NCBI GenBank assembly: GCA_963827335.1 | Contig: CAWHAP010000008.1 | Location: forward strand, 11,471-75,470 | From: DASQMT01 sp963827335 | GTDB taxonomy: Bacteria; Actinomycetota; Thermoleophilia; Solirubrobacterales; Solirubrobacteraceae | Length of the DNA: 64,000 nucleotides | Direction: 5' to 3' | Shown: one piece after another, positions 35,102-43,158 of the stretch | Layout: each line of letters begins with the position of its first letter | Numbering within the stretch: the first letter of the stretch is position 1 | The notes under the pieces: generated by a model | What the model was told of the DNA's origin: nothing | Database searches by the model: none | Seen by the model: only the letters and a program-made list of their open reading frames with translations | Made by a program: the position numbers and the translations under genes

Positions 35102-35752
35102 GTGGGAGCCAGCCTCGTCGCCGCCCACCCCTCCGTCGCGCCGCATCTCGACGACGCCCGCGCCGGCGCCCAGCGCGCGCGGCTGCTCGAGGGCATGACG
35201 CAGGCGGTCGCCGAGAAGGGCTACGCCGACGCCACGGTCACCGACGCGGTGCGCGCCGCCCGCGTCTCGCGCGGCACGTTCTACGCGCTCTTCGCCTCCA
35301 AGGAGGCCTGCTTCCTGGAGGCCTACCGCCACGGTGTCGAGGTGCTCGAGCAGCGGATCGACGACGCGCTGCGCGACACCGAGGGCGACTGGCGCGCCAA
35401 GCTGCGCGCCGGCCTGGGCGCGTATCTCGCGTGCCTCGCCGACGAGCCCGCGTTCATGCGCACCTGGATGATCGAGATCCACGCCGCCGGCCCGGCCGCC
35501 CAGGCCGCGCGCGACGCGACGCTGCGCCGCTTCGCCGACCGCTACCGCGCGACGTTCTCGGGCTCCGGGGCCCCGGCGCTGCCGTCCGACGACGCGCTCT
35601 TCGTGCTCGCCGCGGGCGTCGACCAGCTCGTCTGCGCCCGGCTGCGCGCCGGGGGCGTCGAGGACGGCCTGATCGAGACCCTGCTGTCCTGCGCGGTCGC
35701 CCAGCTCGCGGGCGCCGCCGCCACCGAGGGAGGAGCGCCCGCATGGACCTGA
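35102..35752 (+). CDS. TetR-family regulator of the acyl-CoA dehydrogenase genes
   Basis: 216 residues, GTG start, probably leaderless. The HTH region is ATVTDAVRAARVSRGTFYALFAS (about 45-67), preceded by the helix LLEGMTQAVAEKGY. The C-terminal domain is of the fatty-acid/acyl-CoA-responsive type by context. The stop overlaps the start of the first acyl-CoA dehydrogenase by 10 bp, so regulator and enzymes are one transcript under the symmetric operator. Ligand, probably an acyl-CoA, is inference. Confidence 0.9.
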   Translation: MGASLVAAHPSVAPHLDDARAGAQRARLLEGMTQAVAEKGYADATVTDAVRAARVSRGTFYALFASKEACFLEAYRHGVEVLEQRIDDALRDTEGDWRAKLRAGLGAYLACLADEPAFMRTWMIEIHAAGPAAQAARDATLRRFADRYRATFSGSGAPALPSDDALFVLAAGVDQLVCARLRAGGVEDGLIETLLSCAVAQLAGAAATEGGAPAWT

Positions 35753-36918
35753 CGTTCGACGAGCGCGAGACCGCGTTCCGCGACGAGCTCCGCGCCTGGT
35801 TCGCGGCGAACGACCCCGGCCCGGAGCCGCAGGACGCGGAGGACCTCCACTACGCCTGGCGGCGCGACTTCCAGCGCCGCCTCTACGAGGCCGGCTGGGC
35901 CGCCCCGCACTGGCCCGTCCAGTACGGCGGCCGCGGGGCCACGCTGACCCAGTCCGCGATCTACTTCGAGGAGCTCGGCCGCGCCCGCGCGCCGCTCCCC
36001 GCCAACGTGCTCGGCATCCTCCTCGGCGGCCCGACGCTCATGTCGTGGGGGACGGAGGCGCAGAAGGACCGCTTCCTGGACCCGATCCTCTCCGGCGAGG
36101 AGATCTGGTGCCAGGGGTTCTCCGAGCCGGAGGCGGGCTCCGACCTCGCGGCGCTCAAGACGCGCGCCGTGCGCGATACCCGCTCTTCGCCTTCGGCGGC
36201 AAGGGGCACAGGTGGCGACGACTGGGTGGTGACGGGTCAGAAGGTGTGGACGAGCGGGGCGCAGTACGCGCGCTGGTGCATGCTCGTGGCCCGCACCGAC
36301 GCCGACGCCCCCAGGCACAAGGGCCTGACCTACTTCCTGATGGACATGGACCAGCCCGGGATCCAGGTGCGCCCGCTGCGCCAGATCACCGGCGAGTCCG
36401 AGTTCAACGAGCTGTTCATCGAGGGCGCGCGGATCCCGGACGAGCACGTGATCGGGGGCGTCGGCAACGGCTGGAAGGTCGCGCTGACGACGCTCATGAA
36501 CGAGCGCGCCGGGCTCGCCTTCTTCCTCCAGATCCGCCTGCGGCGGCTGCTCGACGACCTGATCGGCGAGGCCGCGGCGCGCGGGCTGCTCGACGACGAC
36601 GTCGTCGCGGACCGCCTCGGCGACCTGCACGTCCGCACCGAGCTCCTCCGGCTGACGGCGTACCGCGGCCTGACCGCGATCGAGAAGTACGGCCAGCCGG
36701 GCCCGGAGGGCTCGCTGACCAAGTGGATGTGGTCCGACGCGAACCAGGCGCTGACCGAGCTCGCCGCCGACCTGCTCGGACCGGAGGCGCTCGTCGCGGG
36801 CTCGCGCTGGGGCTACGAGCTGCTGCGCGCGCGCGGGAACTCGATCGAGGGCGGCACGACCGAGATCCTCAAGAACATCGTCGCCGAGCGCGTGCTCGGC
36901 CTGCCCCGGGTGCGCTGA
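35743..36918 (+). CDS. Acyl-CoA dehydrogenase
   Basis: 391 residues, SD GGGAGGAG before the ATG. MDLTFDERETAFRDELRAW, WPVQYGGRGATLTQ, CQGFSEPEAGSDLAAL (FAD region), GQKVWTSGAQYARWC and the C-terminal RARGNSIEGGTTEILKNIVAERVLGLP are classic for the large-subunit-like FadE. It is paired with a shorter acyl-CoA dehydrogenase 2 bp downstream, as in actinobacterial alpha2beta2 FadE pairs acting on CoA thioesters of bulky or steroid side chains. Residues about 145-158 (DTRSSPSAARGTGG) look like a small in-frame insertion relative to the family. Confidence 0.92.
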   Translation: MDLTFDERETAFRDELRAWFAANDPGPEPQDAEDLHYAWRRDFQRRLYEAGWAAPHWPVQYGGRGATLTQSAIYFEELGRARAPLPANVLGILLGGPTLMSWGTEAQKDRFLDPILSGEEIWCQGFSEPEAGSDLAALKTRAVRDTRSSPSAARGTGGDDWVVTGQKVWTSGAQYARWCMLVARTDADAPRHKGLTYFLMDMDQPGIQVRPLRQITGESEFNELFIEGARIPDEHVIGGVGNGWKVALTTLMNERAGLAFFLQIRLRRLLDDLIGEAAARGLLDDDVVADRLGDLHVRTELLRLTAYRGLTAIEKYGQPGPEGSLTKWMWSDANQALTELAADLLGPEALVAGSRWGYELLRARGNSIEGGTTEILKNIVAERVLGLPRVR

Positions 36919-36919
36919 C

Positions 36920-37906
36920 ATGAACTTCGACTTCACCGAGGACCAGCGGACGATCAAGGCGACCGCGCGCGAGCTGCTCGCGAGCCGGTCCCCGTTCGAG
37001 CGCGTCCGCGCCGCCGCCGAGGCCGGCGAGGAGGACGCGGGGCTGTGGCGGGAGCTGTGCGGGCTGGGCTGGCCCGGCATCGCCATCCCGGAGGAGCACG
37101 GCGGGCAGGGGCTCGGCGCCGTCGAGCTCGCCGTGCTGCTCGAGGAGCTCGGCTACGCGGTGGCGGCGACGCCGCTGCTCGGCAGCGCGCTGGCGGCCCT
37201 GGCGCTCGCGCACGCGGGGACGGCCGAGCAGCAGGCGCGCTGGCTGCCGGGCCTGGCGTCGGGGGAGCTGACCGGCGGCTTCGGCACGCCGGCGCTCGCC
37301 GTCGGAGGCCCGGACGCCGCGGTCTTCGCGCTCGCCGCCGACGGCGGCCTGACGCTCGTCGAGGCCGCCGGCGCCGACGTCGAGCCGATCGCTTCCGTCG
37401 ACCCGACCCGCCGCTACGTCGCGGTCCGCGGCGACGGCCCCGCGCTGGGCGACGGCGCGCTCGACCGCGCGGCGGCCGCGCTCGCCGCGGAGCTCGTCGG
37501 CGTCTGCCAGCGCGCGCTCGACATGACCCTCGCCTACGTCAAGGAGCGCCGGCAGTTCGGCGTCCCGGTCGGCTCGTTCCAGGCGGTCGGGCACCGCTGC
37601 GCCGAGATGCTGCTGCACACCGAGGGCGCCCGTTCCGCGGCGTACTTCGCGTGCTGGGCCGCGGGCGCGGCGCCCGAGCGGCTGCCGGAGGCCGCCGGGC
37701 TGGCGCGCGCCGCCGCCGGCCCCGCCGGGCGGTCGGTCACCGGCTCGGCGATCCAGGCCCACGGCGGCATCGGCTTCACGTGGGAGGCCGACGTCCACTG
37801 GCTCTACAAGCGCGCGCAGCTCGACGCGGCGCTGCTCGCCGCGACGGGGCCGGCCCGCGGTGCACTGGCCCGCATGGTCGCGGCCGCGGCCGCGGCGCCG
37901 GGCTAG
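36920..37906 (+). CDS. Acyl-CoA dehydrogenase (short partner subunit)
   Basis: 328 residues. MNFDFTEDQRTIKATARELL and WPGIAIPEEHGGQGLGAVELAV mark the N-terminal domain. The C-terminal YVKERRQFGVPVGSFQAVGHRCAEM and HGGIGFTWEADVHWLYKRA follow. It lacks the full-length middle domain, as do the beta-like partners of heteromeric FadE enzymes. It follows the first dehydrogenase after one base and overlaps the convergent third dehydrogenase by 4 bp. Probably forms one enzyme with its neighbour. Confidence 0.9.
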   Translation: MNFDFTEDQRTIKATARELLASRSPFERVRAAAEAGEEDAGLWRELCGLGWPGIAIPEEHGGQGLGAVELAVLLEELGYAVAATPLLGSALAALALAHAGTAEQQARWLPGLASGELTGGFGTPALAVGGPDAAVFALAADGGLTLVEAAGADVEPIASVDPTRRYVAVRGDGPALGDGALDRAAAALAAELVGVCQRALDMTLAYVKERRQFGVPVGSFQAVGHRCAEMLLHTEGARSAAYFACWAAGAAPERLPEAAGLARAAAGPAGRSVTGSAIQAHGGIGFTWEADVHWLYKRAQLDAALLAATGPARGALARMVAAAAAAPG

Positions 37907-39774
37907 CCGGCGCCGATGGCAGGTCCGTCGCCGGCCGGGTCGCGCACGCCCTCCTCGAGGAACGTGTAGCGGCCCTCGAGCAGGCGCTGCGCGAGCGCGT
38001 AGTTTTCGACGTCGTCGTTGCTCCAGAGCGCGCCGAACAGCGCGCCGACGCGCCGCTCGGCCTGCTTGCAGAACGAGTCGGCGAGCTCCGCCGCCTCCTC
38101 GGCGCGCTCGGGGTGGTCGGCGCGGATGGTCGTCGCGTAGACGACCGCCGAGGCGATCGCGAACAGCTCCGCGCCGATGTCCACGATCCGCCCCAGGACC
38201 GCCTGGCGCTTCTCGAGCCCGGCCTGCCAGCGGCCCATGGCGTAGAACGTCGAGCGCGCGAGCTTGCGCGAGTTGCGCTCCACGAAGCGCAGGTGCGGGG
38301 CCAGGTCGCCGTACTCGTCGTAGGCGCCGGGCTTCATCCCCTCGCCGACCGCGAGCTGGGGCAGCCACTTCGCGTAGAAGCGCCCGGCCTGGAGCGCGAC
38401 GCGGGCCTTCTCCTTCAGGTCGCCGTCGCCCTCGAGGATCTCGCCCGCCACCTCGAGGTGCCGGTCGACGGCCTCGCGCGCGATCAGCAGGTGCATGATC
38501 TCGGTCGAGCCCTCGAAGATCCGGTTGATGCGCATGTCGCGCAGGTGCTGCTCGACGGCCACCGGCTTCTCGCCGCGCGCCTTGAGCGACGCCGCGGTCT
38601 CGTAGCCGCGCCCGCCGCGGATCTGCATCAGCTCGTCCATCACCTGCCAGCCGAGCTCGGAGCCGTAGAGCTTGGCGATCGCGGCCTCGATGCGGATGTC
38701 GTTGCCCTTGTGGTCGGCGAGCCGCGAGGCCACGTCGAGCATCGCCTCCAGCCCGAACGCCGTCGCGGCGATGAACGCGAGCTTCTGCGCGACCGCGTCG
38801 TGCCGGCCGACCGGCTGGCCCCACTGCACGCGCTCGGACGCGAACTCCCGCGCCGCCTTGGTCGCCCACTTGGCGGTCCCGACGCAGATCGCGGGCAGCG
38901 CGAGCCGGCCGGTGTTGAGCGTGGTGAGCGCGATCTTGAGGCCCTGGCCCTCCTTGCCGATCACGTTCTCCGCGGGGACGAACACGTCGGTGAGGCGGGT
39001 GACGGAGTTCTCGATCCCGCGCAGGCCCATGAACGCGTTGCGGTGCTCGACCGTCACGCCCTCGCTGTCGTAGGGGAGCACGAACGCGGTGATGCCGCCG
39101 CGCCGGCCCTCGGCCTTCGGCACCTGCGCCATGACGACCACGATGTCGGCGATCGCACCGTTCGTCGCCCACAGCTTGAGGCCGTTGAGCGTGTAGCCCG
39201 AGCCGTCCTCGGTCGGCACCGCGGTGGCGCCGAGCCGGGCGGGGTCCGACCCCACGTCGGGCTCGGTGAGCAGGAAGGCGGAGATGTGGTCCTTCGTCAC
39301 GAGCGGCAGCCACTTGCGCTTCTGCTCCTCGGAGCCGAACAGCATCAGCGGCTCGGCGACGCCGATCGACTGGTGCGCCGAGAGCAGCGTGGAGAGCGAG
39401 GCGTGCCAGACGCCCGTCAGCTGCAGCGCGCGGTTGTAGTAGACCTGCGAGAGCCCCAGCCCGCCGTACTCCCGCGGCACCTTCATGCCGAGCGCGCCGA
39501 GGTCCTTGAGGCCGTCGATCACGCGCTCGGGGATCTTCGCGTCGCGCTCGATCTCGAGCGGGTCGACCTCGGCCTCGAGGAACGCGCCGAGCCGCTCCAG
39601 GAACGCCTCGCCGCGCTCGACCGCGGCGGCGTCGAGCCGCGGCTGCGGGGAGATGAGGTCCAGCCGGAAGTTGCCGAGGAACAGCTCCTTGCCGAAGCTG
39701 GGAAGCTTCCACTCGCTCTCGCGCGCCGCCTCGGCGACCGCGCGCGCCTGTCGTTCCGTGACCTCTGTTGACAT
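37903..39774 (-). CDS. Very-long-chain-type acyl-CoA dehydrogenase
   Basis: 623 residues, longer than the usual 380-390. KVPREYGGLGLSQVYYNRAL, FLLTEPDVGSDPARLG, LNGLKLWATNGAIADIVVVMAQ, QLRD-type segment HLRDMRINRIFEGSTEIMHLL and a C-terminal helical extension of about 170 residues. The extension is as in VLCAD/ACAD9-type enzymes that bind membranes and long acyl chains. Start MSTEVTERQ at 39774, with the next gene divergent 24 bp away. Beta-oxidation first step in the cytoplasm or at the membrane. Confidence 0.92.
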   Translation of the reverse strand: MSTEVTERQARAVAEAARESEWKLPSFGKELFLGNFRLDLISPQPRLDAAAVERGEAFLERLGAFLEAEVDPLEIERDAKIPERVIDGLKDLGALGMKVPREYGGLGLSQVYYNRALQLTGVWHASLSTLLSAHQSIGVAEPLMLFGSEEQKRKWLPLVTKDHISAFLLTEPDVGSDPARLGATAVPTEDGSGYTLNGLKLWATNGAIADIVVVMAQVPKAEGRRGGITAFVLPYDSEGVTVEHRNAFMGLRGIENSVTRLTDVFVPAENVIGKEGQGLKIALTTLNTGRLALPAICVGTAKWATKAAREFASERVQWGQPVGRHDAVAQKLAFIAATAFGLEAMLDVASRLADHKGNDIRIEAAIAKLYGSELGWQVMDELMQIRGGRGYETAASLKARGEKPVAVEQHLRDMRINRIFEGSTEIMHLLIAREAVDRHLEVAGEILEGDGDLKEKARVALQAGRFYAKWLPQLAVGEGMKPGAYDEYGDLAPHLRFVERNSRKLARSTFYAMGRWQAGLEKRQAVLGRIVDIGAELFAIASAVVYATTIRADHPERAEEAAELADSFCKQAERRVGALFGALWSNDDVENYALAQRLLEGRYTFLEEGVRDPAGDGPAIGAG

Positions 39775-39798
39775 GCTGTCGAGGGTACCCCTGTCCGT

Positions 39799-40419
39799 AT
39801 GACCCTGATCACGCTCTCGGCCCCGTACGGCGCGGGGGGCAGCCAGGTCGGCCCGGCCGTGGCCGACCGGCTCGGGCTGCCCTTCGTCGACCGCGCGATC
39901 CCGACGCGGGTGGCCGACCGGCTCGCGGTCCCGCTGCGCGAGGCCATGGACCGCGACGAGGCGGTGGGGAACTGGCTCACGCGCGCGCTGCTCTCGTTCG
40001 GCCAGCTCGGCCCGGTGCTGGGCGGCGCGACGCCGCTGCCGGGCGCCGTGCTGACCGACGACGCGTTCCGGGAGGCGACCGAGCAGGTGCTGCGCGAGCA
40101 CGCGACCGGCGAGGGCGCGGTGATCCTCGGCCGCGCGGCGGCGATCGTGCTCGCCGACGAGCCCCGCGCGCTGCACGTGCGCCTCGGGGGCCCGCGCGAG
40201 GCGCGCATCGCCCAGGGGATGCTGCTCGAGCGCGTCGACCGGGCGACGGCGGAGCGCCATGTCGACGAGGCCGACCGCGTGCGCACCGCCTACGTGCGCC
40301 ACTTCTACCGCTGCGACCCCGCCGACGCGCGCCACTACCACCTCGTGATCGACTCGACGGCGCTGCCGCTCGACGCCTGCACGGCGCTGATCTGCGACGC
40401 CGCGGCGGCGCGCGGGTAG
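39799..40419 (+). CDS. Cytidylate kinase-like family protein
   Basis: 206 residues. MTLITLSAPYGAGGSQVGPAVADRLGLPFVDR carries the unusual GAGGSxV nucleotide loop of this family. VILGRAAAIVLADEPRALHVRLGGPREAR and HVDEADRVRTAYVRHFY follow. The family resembles Cmk/AAA adenylate kinases but its phosphoryl acceptor is unproved. It is divergent from the long acyl-CoA dehydrogenase and 41 bp upstream of a CBS protein. Confidence 0.87.
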   Translation: MTLITLSAPYGAGGSQVGPAVADRLGLPFVDRAIPTRVADRLAVPLREAMDRDEAVGNWLTRALLSFGQLGPVLGGATPLPGAVLTDDAFREATEQVLREHATGEGAVILGRAAAIVLADEPRALHVRLGGPREARIAQGMLLERVDRATAERHVDEADRVRTAYVRHFYRCDPADARHYHLVIDSTALPLDACTALICDAAAARG

Positions 40420-40460
40420 CCGGAACACGCACGAGCGCGAGCTCCCATAGAGTTCCCCCC

Positions 40461-40850
40461 GTGCCGGTGGTCCGCAACCACATGTCGAGCGATCTGCTCA
40501 GCGTCGAAGCGGGCGAGACGATCACGCGGGTCGCTCAGCGGATGGTCGAGCGCAACATCGGGGCGGTGCTCGTCCTCGACGGCGGGCAGCTCGCGGGCAT
40601 CATGACCGAGCGCGACCTGATGCGAGCGGTCGCGCGCGGCCTGCACGGCGACGCCGTCGTCGCCGAGTACATGACCGCGCACCCGGAGACGATCGAGCCC
40701 GGCGACTCGACGGAGCACGCGGCCGTGCTGATGATCCACGGCGGCTTCCGGCATCTCCCCGTGGTCGAAGGCGGGGCCGTGGTCGGGATCCTCTCGATCC
40801 GGGATCTCATGCAGGTCGCGCTCGAGGACTCCGCGCCGCGAGGCGTCTGA
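40461..40850 (+). CDS. Twin CBS-domain protein
   Basis: 129 residues from GTG (VPVVRNHMSSDLLSV). Two CBS motifs: IGAVLVLDGGQLAGIMTERDLMRAV and FRHLPVVEGGAVVGILSIRDLMQ, which together form one Bateman module binding adenine nucleotides. Stand-alone CBS proteins of this size act as energy-state sensors. The partner is unknown. No SD sequence is visible before the GTG. Confidence 0.9.
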   Translation: MPVVRNHMSSDLLSVEAGETITRVAQRMVERNIGAVLVLDGGQLAGIMTERDLMRAVARGLHGDAVVAEYMTAHPETIEPGDSTEHAAVLMIHGGFRHLPVVEGGAVVGILSIRDLMQVALEDSAPRGV

Positions 40851-40880
40851 GCGCCTGACAGGCCCGACCCGCGAGCGCCG

Positions 40881-41528
40881 TCACGGACCGGCGAACGCCG
40901 CGCTCAGCGTGCCGCGCACGATCTCGAGATCGACGCCGCTGGCCTGGCCCGCCTTGAGGGCGACGGTGGTGCCCTCCTCCAGCCGGGCGATGGCCGTCAC
41001 CTGCTGGACCGTCGACTGGATCGTGCTGTGGCGGGGCTCGACGAGCGAGCTGCCGAGCGCCTTGATCCCGTGGTTGAGCTGGATCAGGTCGAGCGTGCGG
41101 TACCCGTCCGCGTTGGCCTCCCACTGCACCTCGCCGCTCAGGATGTAGGTCCCGGTGCGCGGCACGCGGATGCGGTCCTCCTTGCCGTTGCCGGGATGCA
41201 TCTCCGCGGTGTCGAAGGCCTCGTCGTCGAGCTCCATCAGCACCGAGGTCGCGCTCTCGAGCTCGACCTGCGTGTCGTCGTCCACCCGCACCGCGGGAAG
41301 CGTCGCGAGCGTGGGGTTCGGCAGGCTGCCGGCGAGGTCGCCGCCGACCCTCGCCCCGCGGAGCTCCGCCGCTCCGACGGCGCCCGTGCGGAGGTGCTCG
41401 CGCCCCACGCTGTCGCGCGGCAGCTCGACGGCCGCGTACGACGTGCCGCCGAGCGCGATCGTCAGCGCGAGGTAGCCGACGGTGTTGCGGCGCAGGTGGG
41501 CGAGGCCCCTGCGGGTGATCCTGAGCAT
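40881..41528 (-). CDS. Secreted surface protein with ALGG-YAA export segment
   Basis: 215 residues. Arg-rich N-terminus then NTVGYLALTIALGGTSYAA, resembling the export segment of the collagen-like protein at 15537-16202. A short linker (RDSVGREHLRTGAVGAAEL) follows, then a beta-rich C-terminal domain with RVPRTGTYILSGEVQWEAN, like C1q/TNF-type jelly-roll domains of bacterial surface proteins. No anchor motif. Probably extracellular and oligomeric by analogy. Function unknown. Confidence 0.82.
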   Translation of the reverse strand: MLRITRRGLAHLRRNTVGYLALTIALGGTSYAAVELPRDSVGREHLRTGAVGAAELRGARVGGDLAGSLPNPTLATLPAVRVDDDTQVELESATSVLMELDDEAFDTAEMHPGNGKEDRIRVPRTGTYILSGEVQWEANADGYRTLDLIQLNHGIKALGSSLVEPRHSTIQSTVQQVTAIARLEEGTTVALKAGQASGVDLEIVRGTLSAAFAGP

Positions 41529-41607
41529 GTGGTTCCCTTGTCCGGGGGGTCTGGTGTCGAGCAGTACGACCCCTCCCGTCCCCGCCGGGTTGGACACATG
41601 CGGACGG

Positions 41608-42093
41608 CTATGGCGTTGCGCTCCGCGTCGGCGCGAGCGCGACGGCCATGATCGCCGCCGGGTTGTCCGGCGGCCAGTCGGGGAGCGGATCGATGGTGTC
41701 GAGCTGCACGAACCCGCGGGCGAGCCAGAAGGCACGGGTCGCGTCGTACGGGGCATAGCCGGCGGACGGATCGAGCGTCTTGACCTCGACGATCTGCACG
41801 CCGTCGGCGCTGAGCTCGTCCAGGACGTGGTCGATGAGCCGGGTGCCGAGGCCCGTTCCGCGGCGGTCGGCGGCGACCGCGGCCCACAGGATCTCCGCCG
41901 CGCGGATGCCGCGGCGCTCCACGACGGCGAAGCCGGCGAGCCCGCTCGCGTCGGCGACGACCCAGCCGCCGTGCTCGCGCAGGTCGCGTCGCACCTTGCC
42001 GGGCACGTCCTCGGTGAAGTAGTCGTCCAGGCCGGCCACGATCGCCGCGCACGGCTCGGCGTCCTCCGCGATGCCGGCACGGACCGACGCCAT
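41608..42093 (-). CDS. GNAT family N-acetyltransferase
   Basis: 161 residues. Motif A is AAVAADRRGTGLGTRLIDHVL and the C-terminal TRAFWLARGFVQLDTIDP is typical of GNATs close to the YhbS/AAC(3)-I-like group. No other domain. It lies between two minus-strand genes, 79 bp upstream of the surface protein. Acceptor unknown. Confidence 0.85.
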   Translation of the reverse strand: MASVRAGIAEDAEPCAAIVAGLDDYFTEDVPGKVRRDLREHGGWVVADASGLAGFAVVERRGIRAAEILWAAVAADRRGTGLGTRLIDHVLDELSADGVQIVEVKTLDPSAGYAPYDATRAFWLARGFVQLDTIDPLPDWPPDNPAAIMAVALAPTRSATP

Positions 42094-42205
42094 CCCTGGT
42101 CAGCGGCTCCGGTCGACGGTCGGCACGCGCCCAGCGAACCACGGCGAGGAAGTGGCCTCGCTGCCGGCCGCGGCGCGCATCGGCCCGCGGGTTCGAACCC
42201 GGCCG

Positions 42206-43063
42206 CTACGCGGGGGCCGGCTCGCGCATCGGCGGCGGCGTCATCGCCGCCGCGCCGATCACGAGGGCGAACGCCGCGAGTCGCACGGCGAGCGCCAGCG
42301 GCTCGTCCGGCAGCGGCTCGCCGAAGACCAGCGGGCCGGCGGCGATCGTCACCGCGTTCGCCGTCGTGCTCGTCAGCGCGATCACCGGCACGGCGGGCCC
42401 GATCTGCAGCGAGCGGGCCGAGACGAGCAGGCCGACGAGCGAGAGCACGAGGATCACGAAGGCGTAGGGGTGGACGACCACGGCGCCGCCGAGCTCGCCC
42501 GTCTTGTCGCTGAGCGCCTTGATGGTCACGTCGGAGCCGGCCCACAGCAGGCCGGCGGCGACCCCGAGCAGCAGGCCGCTGGCGCCCCGCAGCACCGCGA
42601 GCGACAGCCCCGCGGCCGTCGCGAGCCCGACGTAGAGCGCGAGCGTTCCCGGGTCGTGGCCGGCGTGGGCCGCGTCGCCGGCGCCCTCGAGCGTGGCGGC
42701 CAGGAACGCGAGCCCGGCCGCGGTCAGCGCCACGCCGATCCACTCGCGCCGCGTCACGTCGTGGCCGAAGAAGCGGTCGGCGAGCACGGTCACGAGCACG
42801 AGGCCGCCGGCGATCACCGACTGCACGAGCGAGATCGGCGCCAGCGCGAGCGCGCCCACGTGGAAGCCCCACGACGTCGTCGCCACGACGCAGCCCAGCG
42901 TGTAGACCGGCGAGCGGAACAGCGCGACGGTGCTGCCGACGGGGCGGCGCCACTCCACCGGCGGCGCCGCGACGGCGCCGCGGTGCTTGAGCAGGAACCC
43001 GAGCACCGACATGAGCGCGGTGACGAAGGCGAGCAGCAGGCCGAGTTGCACGGAGAGCGCCAC
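42206..43063 (-). CDS. EamA/DMT-type membrane transporter
   Basis: 285 residues from GTG (VALSVQLGLLLAF), about nine or ten membrane helices. VGALALAPISLVQSVIAGGLVLVTVLADRFFG and the second-half SARSLQIGPAVPVIALTSTTANAVTIAAGPLVFGE show the duplicated DMT layout, also seen in NIPA-like proteins. Longer upstream starts would add a non-hydrophobic Arg-rich tail, so the GTG is preferred. Substrate unknown. Confidence 0.85.
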   Translation of the reverse strand: MALSVQLGLLLAFVTALMSVLGFLLKHRGAVAAPPVEWRRPVGSTVALFRSPVYTLGCVVATTSWGFHVGALALAPISLVQSVIAGGLVLVTVLADRFFGHDVTRREWIGVALTAAGLAFLAATLEGAGDAAHAGHDPGTLALYVGLATAAGLSLAVLRGASGLLLGVAAGLLWAGSDVTIKALSDKTGELGGAVVVHPYAFVILVLSLVGLLVSARSLQIGPAVPVIALTSTTANAVTIAAGPLVFGEPLPDEPLALAVRLAAFALVIGAAAMTPPPMREPAPA

Positions 43064-43158
43064 GGCCGGACAGCGTAGGAGGCCGCCGCGGGCGCGGTCC
43101 CTGGCGATCCGGCCAGGATTCGTCGGCACGGGCGCCGCGGGGCGCGTATCGTTGGCCG

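Noticed and set aside
36178..36219. Frameshift or assembly error in the acyl-CoA dehydrogenase
   Set aside because: The segment is a multiple of three and the frame and motifs resume on both sides, so it is an insertion, not a frameshift.
42183..42205. tRNA T-arm-like sequence GGGTTCGAACCC
   Set aside because: No matching acceptor, D or anticodon arms on either strand; a chance palindrome at the end of the EamA gene.
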